Assembly: GCA_001464795.1 (NCBI GenBank) | Contig: LNEB01000007.1 | Span: forward strand, 124,001 to 188,000 | DNA: 64,000 nucleotides | Origin: Bdellovibrionales bacterium Ga0074139 | Lineage (GTDB): Bacteria > Bdellovibrionota > Bdellovibrionia > Bdellovibrionales > Bdellovibrionaceae | Direction of reading: 5' to 3' | Shown here: positions 59,817-64,000 of the stretch, piece after piece | How the letters are laid out: each line of letters starts with the position of its first letter | Position numbering within the stretch: the stretch's first letter is position 1 | The notes under the pieces: generated by a model | Seen by the model: only the letters and a program-made list of their open reading frames with translations | Database searches by the model: none | Told to the model about the DNA's origin: nothing | Program-made: the position numbers and the translations under genes

Positions 59817-60521
59817 ATGCAAATACTTATCGTCGAAGACCAAGAAAATATAAAAGAATTTCTTAGAGATAGTCTAGCACAAGCCAATTACACCGTCCAG
59901 TCGACTGATCTTGGAAAACAAGCTGAAAAACTATGCTCCGAAAATCAATTTGATTTGATTATTCTCGATGTGGGACTACCCGACCAAACAGGATTTCAAA
60001 CAGCACAAAACTTGAGGGCCTCTGGGTTCCTGGGTGCGATCTTGATGCTGACGGCTTACACCTCACTGGCTGATAAAGTGAAAGGCCTGGATGCCGGAGC
60101 TGACGATTACTTACTTAAGCCCTTTGATTTACCAGAACTGCTCGCACGCGTTCGTGCCCTTCTTCGAAGACCCGTCATCACGAAAGGACAGCCCACAATG
60201 CTTTCCTACAGTGAATTGCAAATGGATCTGATCAACCGCAAGGTTCACCGCGGCGGTGTGGCTGTCACTTTGACCACAAAAGAATTTAATCTATTAGAAT
60301 ATTTCATGCGCAATGCCGAAAAGCCTTTGTCTCGTTCCGAGATTTCTGAAAAGGTTTGGGAGCTCACTTTTGATCCGGACTCTAATGTCATTGACGTATA
60401 CGTTAATTTTTTAAGAAAAAAAGTGGATTCCACATTCGATAAAAAAATGATCCAAACTGTTTTAGGCGTTGGTTACGTTTTAAAAGATACAGCAAAGCCC
60501 ACTCAATCTGTCTCTAAATAA
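59817..60521 (+). CDS. OmpR/PhoB-family response regulator (orphan)
   Basis: Start chosen at the ATG at 59817 (234 residues); the frame is open upstream but antisense to tatA and not conserved-looking. The receiver has the acidic pair Glu7-Asp8, phospho-acceptor Asp51 (LIILDVGLPDQTGF), the Thr switch MLTAYTS and Lys in LLKPFDLPE. The C-terminal winged helix has LTTKEFNLLEYFMRNAEKPLSRSEI...SNVIDVYVNFLRKKVD and VLGVGYVLK. There is no histidine kinase next to it, so its partner is elsewhere. It is divergent from tatA. Confidence 0.93.
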   Translation: MQILIVEDQENIKEFLRDSLAQANYTVQSTDLGKQAEKLCSENQFDLIILDVGLPDQTGFQTAQNLRASGFLGAILMLTAYTSLADKVKGLDAGADDYLLKPFDLPELLARVRALLRRPVITKGQPTMLSYSELQMDLINRKVHRGGVAVTLTTKEFNLLEYFMRNAEKPLSRSEISEKVWELTFDPDSNVIDVYVNFLRKKVDSTFDKKMIQTVLGVGYVLKDTAKPTQSVSK

Positions 60522-60577
60522 GACATGGCCCTTGTCTCACTGTAGCTCTTAACCTTTGTCGTAAAACAACCGTTAAG

Positions 60578-60589
60578 TAGTCTAGACTA
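60578..60589. promoter_or_regulatory. Palindrome touching the start codon of the delta-60 lipoprotein gene
   Basis: TAGTCTAGACTA is a perfect 12-base palindrome whose last base is the A of the ATG. An in-frame TAG at 60583-60585 rules out an earlier start and no Shine-Dalgarno sequence is present. A factor bound here would block initiation of a leaderless message. Confidence 0.4.
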
Positions 60590-63348
60590 TGGTCTACTAT
60601 CTCAGAAAAGTTTTTTGTCTTTCCTTTATGCTTCTTGCAATAGGGTGCACTGAAGGTGCACCTGAAGTCTCTGCTTTGGGCTCGACCCTTTTTATGTCCA
60701 GCAAATCTCCAAGCCCCTTTGATCAAGAAAACACCGGAGAGTATTTAATTTTTTCCGGTCAATGCGTGGGCCTTGTGAACCGCTTTCAATTCCGCTTGGA
60801 CAATCTGCCTTGGGAAGATGTCCCTGCCTCTGCGGCTACGCCTGCCTCAGGGGAATCCCCCCCTGTTCCTAGCACCTATGATGTGAACTGTGGCGATGGA
60901 AATTTCAATTTTTATTACTTCATGAGCCAAATCAATAACTACATTATGACCCAGACCGGAGATCCCGATTACGACCCTGCCCGAGTGGAAATTCAAGGCC
61001 TTGATATTAATAACAACGTAGTACCAGGAACGATATTATTTCAAAGATTGCCAGCCGTTGCTTTACGAATAGATCCCGACTTTCACAATAATAACAGTGC
61101 TTCATGGTGGACGGAGTTGATTGAAAACGAACAAACCATCCGATTGCGAATTTCACTTATTGATGCCACTGGAAAGCAAGTCAGAAGATACAGCACAGAG
61201 GGTGATTTGACGGTTAACTTAAGCACGGCTCTGGTCAGCGGAACCTCTGCATCAACCGGATTTTTTTTCCCCACAGATGGAATGAATAATTGCTTACCTA
61301 GTGTAATTACAACGGCTACTTTTCAAGCCGGTGGCGGCGGAGGATCCTCTGAATCAATCACAATTTGCTACACACCTTCAGGCGTGACGGCCGCAGCCAC
61401 AGTTCGCTTAAATGTCACAGCTACAGGACTTACCCCAACAGATAAACAATTTCTTGTTCTAAACCCCAACCAAGCCATTAATATGTTGGTGGCTGGAAAT
61501 GGTTTTAACCAAAGTATCCCGAATATTCTAGTACGTGGAGCCCTCTATAAATTCAGATCCAACTTATCACCACTGGACACTCACCAGAATCAAAGAGTGC
61601 AATCCTTTGAAGGATCTCATCTGATCAATGCCAATTCAACATCTGTGAACTTCCTAAAGGCCAGCCGGGATTACACATGCACAGGCACTGGGGTTCGCGT
61701 GGGCTCCATTGATTGCTCGGCTAGCTCGGCAATGAACTTTCCTTTTATCATGAATATCTTGGCCACTGATTCAGCTGGCACTTTATCATTAAGTATGAAC
61801 TCAAGCCCTGTGCCTGCCTGTTCTAATTGTGAAATCGACACTCAAGGTAAAGGGGATGGCATCGTTCCCATTGCGGGATATCAAACCAACTCTCAGTTCT
61901 TTGAAGTGGTCGGTGGACCCACGACGTACTCACAGCCTCGATTGTTTTATGATGACCGCATTAAAGATGGTGAATGCAGAGAAGCGACGATAAGTTTAGC
62001 CAATGCCAATGGTCATACCATCCCAGGGGTTATAGGTTTTAACCCCCTACTGACCGTTGAGGTTTCCTTGGGATCCGGAATCACTTTCTATCAAAACCAA
62101 AATTGCACAACCTACGCACGCGGGCCCAACGGAGTGGTCACAAAAATAATCCCTAAAGGTAACGGACAATTTTACATCGCTGGTAGCTTCACAACTTACA
62201 ATGGTGAGCCCAGAAATGGTTTAGCTTTGATTAATGAAGATGGCTCACTTGATGAAAACTATAATCCAAGTTCACCTGGAATTATTTTTGATTTAGTTCC
62301 ACTTGATGACGGCAAAGTTATTATCGCCGGAGATTTTGCTGGGCGAATCCAATTATTAAATGAAAACGGGCAGCCTATGCCTGGCTTAGGAGTGTCCATT
62401 GCAAGTGGCTTGATCTACTCAATGGAAAAGGTGCGCATCAATGACAACGAAGATCACATATACGTAGCCGGCTCTTTTACGTCCCCTAGAAACAAACTTT
62501 TAAAAATTGTTCGTACCTATGCACCAGCCACTGAAACTGAAAGCTTTAGCTTATCTTCTAGCAGCCTTGCCACTTCAGGTAATGAAATTAAAAAAATTAT
62601 CTTTCATAATAACTTTTTGTATGTGGCCGCTAATGCTTCGAGTTTAGTTTATCTAGAGCGAGTTAATGTGACAAATTCTACTTGGTTTATAGATACTTCA
62701 TGGGATGTAACGGGTTATTTGGACTCCATGACTGGCCTTGTGAATACATTGGCAATTGATCCTGACGGATTAAAATTATTAGTGGGTGGAGATTTTAGCT
62801 TCTCGAGTATCGCTCCATTCATTTCGAGGCAAAACTTCATAGCTTTTAATTTGTCAGATGCAGATGTTGTCAGTTACTCCGTGAACCCAATATTTAACTT
62901 AAACATAAGAGATATTAAAGTTCGTGAGGGCTTTGTTTATGTTTCTGGTGATTTCACAAGTTTTGATAGCATACCTACTCACAACCGAGCTGCTAAATTC
63001 GCAGCCAGTGGAAACTTATTTACAACAGTCGCCACCTGGAGACCAGACGTTAATGCGAGCGTGATAAGCCTTGCCACAACGAATTCAGGCCTACTATTGG
63101 GTGGAAGCTTCACAGACCTCAACCTAGAGGGAAACAATCGACTTGGAAAACTGAATTATAATAATTTAGCACTGCCTTCTAATTTTAATAAAAATGGACA
63201 AAATAATTTATCCATTGGTTTTTCTCGATTTGATTTGTTAAAACGTTTTTATATTCGCCGAGACAGTGCAATCAATGGTGACGTCAATATTACCATCCGA
63301 GATGGCGTACAAAATTTCAATTATGTTTTAAGAAAAACAAATAACTAA
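60589..63348 (+). CDS. Large lipoprotein with delta-60-type beta-propeller repeats
   Basis: A signal peptide ends in a lipobox (FMLLAIGCTEG, Cys 20). The 919-residue protein has a Thr/Ser/Asn-rich N-terminal half of about 500 residues with immunoglobulin-like beta character and several Cys pairs. A second half carries about six copies of a short delta-60-like motif, an (I/V/L)-x-(A/G)-G-(S/D/N)-F core followed by a name-like or number-like turn: YIAGSFTTYNGE, IIAGDFAGR, YVAGSFTSP, LVGGDFSFSS, YVSGDFTSFDS and LLGGSFTDLN. It should form a propeller on the cell surface. It begins 67 bases after the response regulator, same strand, and its stop overlaps the convergent HNH gene by 4 bases. Confidence 0.75.
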   Translation: MVYYLRKVFCLSFMLLAIGCTEGAPEVSALGSTLFMSSKSPSPFDQENTGEYLIFSGQCVGLVNRFQFRLDNLPWEDVPASAATPASGESPPVPSTYDVNCGDGNFNFYYFMSQINNYIMTQTGDPDYDPARVEIQGLDINNNVVPGTILFQRLPAVALRIDPDFHNNNSASWWTELIENEQTIRLRISLIDATGKQVRRYSTEGDLTVNLSTALVSGTSASTGFFFPTDGMNNCLPSVITTATFQAGGGGGSSESITICYTPSGVTAAATVRLNVTATGLTPTDKQFLVLNPNQAINMLVAGNGFNQSIPNILVRGALYKFRSNLSPLDTHQNQRVQSFEGSHLINANSTSVNFLKASRDYTCTGTGVRVGSIDCSASSAMNFPFIMNILATDSAGTLSLSMNSSPVPACSNCEIDTQGKGDGIVPIAGYQTNSQFFEVVGGPTTYSQPRLFYDDRIKDGECREATISLANANGHTIPGVIGFNPLLTVEVSLGSGITFYQNQNCTTYARGPNGVVTKIIPKGNGQFYIAGSFTTYNGEPRNGLALINEDGSLDENYNPSSPGIIFDLVPLDDGKVIIAGDFAGRIQLLNENGQPMPGLGVSIASGLIYSMEKVRINDNEDHIYVAGSFTSPRNKLLKIVRTYAPATETESFSLSSSSLATSGNEIKKIIFHNNFLYVAANASSLVYLERVNVTNSTWFIDTSWDVTGYLDSMTGLVNTLAIDPDGLKLLVGGDFSFSSIAPFISRQNFIAFNLSDADVVSYSVNPIFNLNIRDIKVREGFVYVSGDFTSFDSIPTHNRAAKFAASGNLFTTVATWRPDVNASVISLATTNSGLLLGGSFTDLNLEGNNRLGKLNYNNLALPSNFNKNGQNNLSIGFSRFDLLKRFYIRRDSAINGDVNITIRDGVQNFNYVLRKTNN

Positions 63349-64000
63349 ATATTGGACTGTTGGTTTTGGCAAATCACCACATCACGTCTGATGGCTTCTC
63401 GCATTTTGACAATAGCAAGTTGGCTGGCCTGAAAAATTCTTGAATCGCAGCGGTACTGTTTAATGTAATAATCAATGGCACGAGATTCAGAATCTGTCAT
63501 ATTAAGCTGCCAAATGTATTTAATCGCCAGCCAATTTTGCAAATGTTGGCAGGAGTAACGGGTATCGGGCGGCATCCAACGATCCGGTGCTTTTTCAGAT
63601 TTTTTATTATTTTCATCACCCGATACAGCTAACAAATGATTTTTATAAGCCATGAAATTTCCAAATAAACATCGATAGGGCTTGGACCACTTGTGAGCAC
63701 CGCTGTCGTAGGCATCTTTTAATGCTACCACATGATCCACTTGAATTTCGCTAGCCGAGTTAAAACGTTGACCTGTGTAAGGATCTAACCAAACACCACG
63801 GTCAACACGGCACGGGTTTTCCGCGGCCACTGCGACTTCCTGTTGGCTGTCTCGAGCCAGAACTCGCATACGAGTGTTAAAACAGGGACTGACTCGAAGA
63901 TCTAAAATCCACGTACCGAATTGCTGAAGACGGTTGTATTTTTCAGCTGGTAAGGGCCTTGGCTGATTATTGAGTCTCCACTTAAGAAGATTCACGGTGT
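63345..64000 (-). CDS. HNH-family nuclease-like protein (DUF1524 type), probably 5'-truncated by the window edge
   Basis: The visible frame begins at a GTG at 63995 but the reading frame stays open to the edge, so the true start may lie beyond 64000. The 216 visible residues have the HNH signature of the DUF1524 family: QVDHVVALKDAYDSGAHKW, then GNFMAYKNHLLAVSGDENNKKSEKAPDRWMPP (the Asn and Lys/His positions). The short His-His-Asn core suggests a metal-dependent DNase. Related proteins are often secreted, so a signal peptide may be cut off. Confidence 0.75.
   Translation of the reverse strand, partial: TVNLLKWRLNNQPRPLPAEKYNRLQQFGTWILDLRVSPCFNTRMRVLARDSQQEVAVAAENPCRVDRGVWLDPYTGQRFNSASEIQVDHVVALKDAYDSGAHKWSKPYRCLFGNFMAYKNHLLAVSGDENNKKSEKAPDRWMPPDTRYSCQHLQNWLAIKYIWQLNMTDSESRAIDYYIKQYRCDSRIFQASQLAIVKMREAIRRDVVICQNQQSNI

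Overview
The window is a gene-dense, AT-rich (by eye about 40% GC) bacterial chromosome segment. It has about 60 protein genes, no tRNA, rRNA, CRISPR array, insertion sequence or prophage that I can see, and only one gene-free gap over 300 bases (2847-3162). Its content points to a Gram-negative delta-proteobacterium-like organism, most likely of the Bdellovibrionota (Bdellovibrio or Pseudobdellovibrio type). It has LpxC, an Omp85/TamB pair and many small outer-membrane barrels (so an LPS-type outer membrane), many lipoproteins and secreted hydrolases, a PilZ-bearing protease and a selenouridine tRNA pathway. The assignment to that phylum is inference from gene content and protein style, not from a marker gene.

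Layout. 168-2846 (-): TPR lipoprotein-like protein, LysM protein and DprA. 3163-4020 (+): a short ComEC-like membrane protein. 4021-5127 (-): alanine dehydrogenase. 5242-8470 (-): a two-gene surface module (barrel plus large lipoprotein). 8976-12915 (-): ruvC-ruvA-ruvB-asparaginase-lpxC, tightly packed. 12958-14377 (+): TPR protein and elongation factor P. 14474-22214 (+): an envelope-biogenesis operon (coiled-coil/TPR protein, TamB, multi-POTRA Omp85). 22274-25881 (+): the methylcitrate cycle genes prpD-prpB-prpC, followed closely by a PhoD-like phosphatase lipoprotein and an M14 carboxypeptidase. 27899-31784 (-): secreted proteins including a CapA-family protein and a lipoprotein/barrel pair. 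31887-34537 (+): a peroxide-defence cluster (PerR-like regulator, AhpC, Dps, AhpD, small barrel). 34569-39460: VOC protein, PepN, SbtA-like permease, barrel. 39476-41675 (-): FolE and a Tat-exported amine-oxidase-like flavoprotein. 41697-47192 (+): 2OG-Fe(II) oxygenase, two ABC half-transporters, MgtE. 47189-48976 (-): subtilase fused to PilZ. 49087-54578: DUF502 protein, a conserved unknown, M17 aminopeptidase, EEP-family phosphatase/nuclease, ApaG, small secreted protein. 54558-56391 (-): pyroglutamyl peptidase, PdxH, FKBP lipoprotein. 56485-57363 (+): EamA transporter. 57282-59704 (-): tatA-selD-mnmH. 59817-63348 (+): orphan OmpR-type regulator and a delta-60-repeat lipoprotein. 63345 to the right edge (-): HNH nuclease, probably cut at its 5' end.

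How the parts fit. The peroxide cluster is the most complete local circuit: a PerR-like protein with all five regulatory metal ligands but no structural zinc cysteines, a Per-box-like operator lying on its own -10, and downstream an AhpC of the mycobacterial three-cysteine type next to AhpD, its likely reductant, with Dps between them. The envelope genes (LpxC, TamA/TamB, FKBP lipoprotein, LysM protein, TatA) serve outer-membrane and periplasm building. Several genes here have no Shine-Dalgarno sequence and carry promoter-like sequences ending right at the start codon, which suggests leaderless mRNAs.

The most novel-looking items are the subtilase-transmembrane-PilZ fusion (47189-48976), the 2OG-oxygenase-coupled ABC exporter whose two halves look like a split ABCC/MRP protein (41697-45792), the zinc-less, probably leaderless PerR circuit (31849-34537), the six-POTRA Omp85 paired with TamB, and the 685-residue lipoprotein with a Ser/Thr-rich alternating segment like a membrane-inserting beta-hairpin (5242-7299). 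All homology statements rest on motif recognition without a database search.
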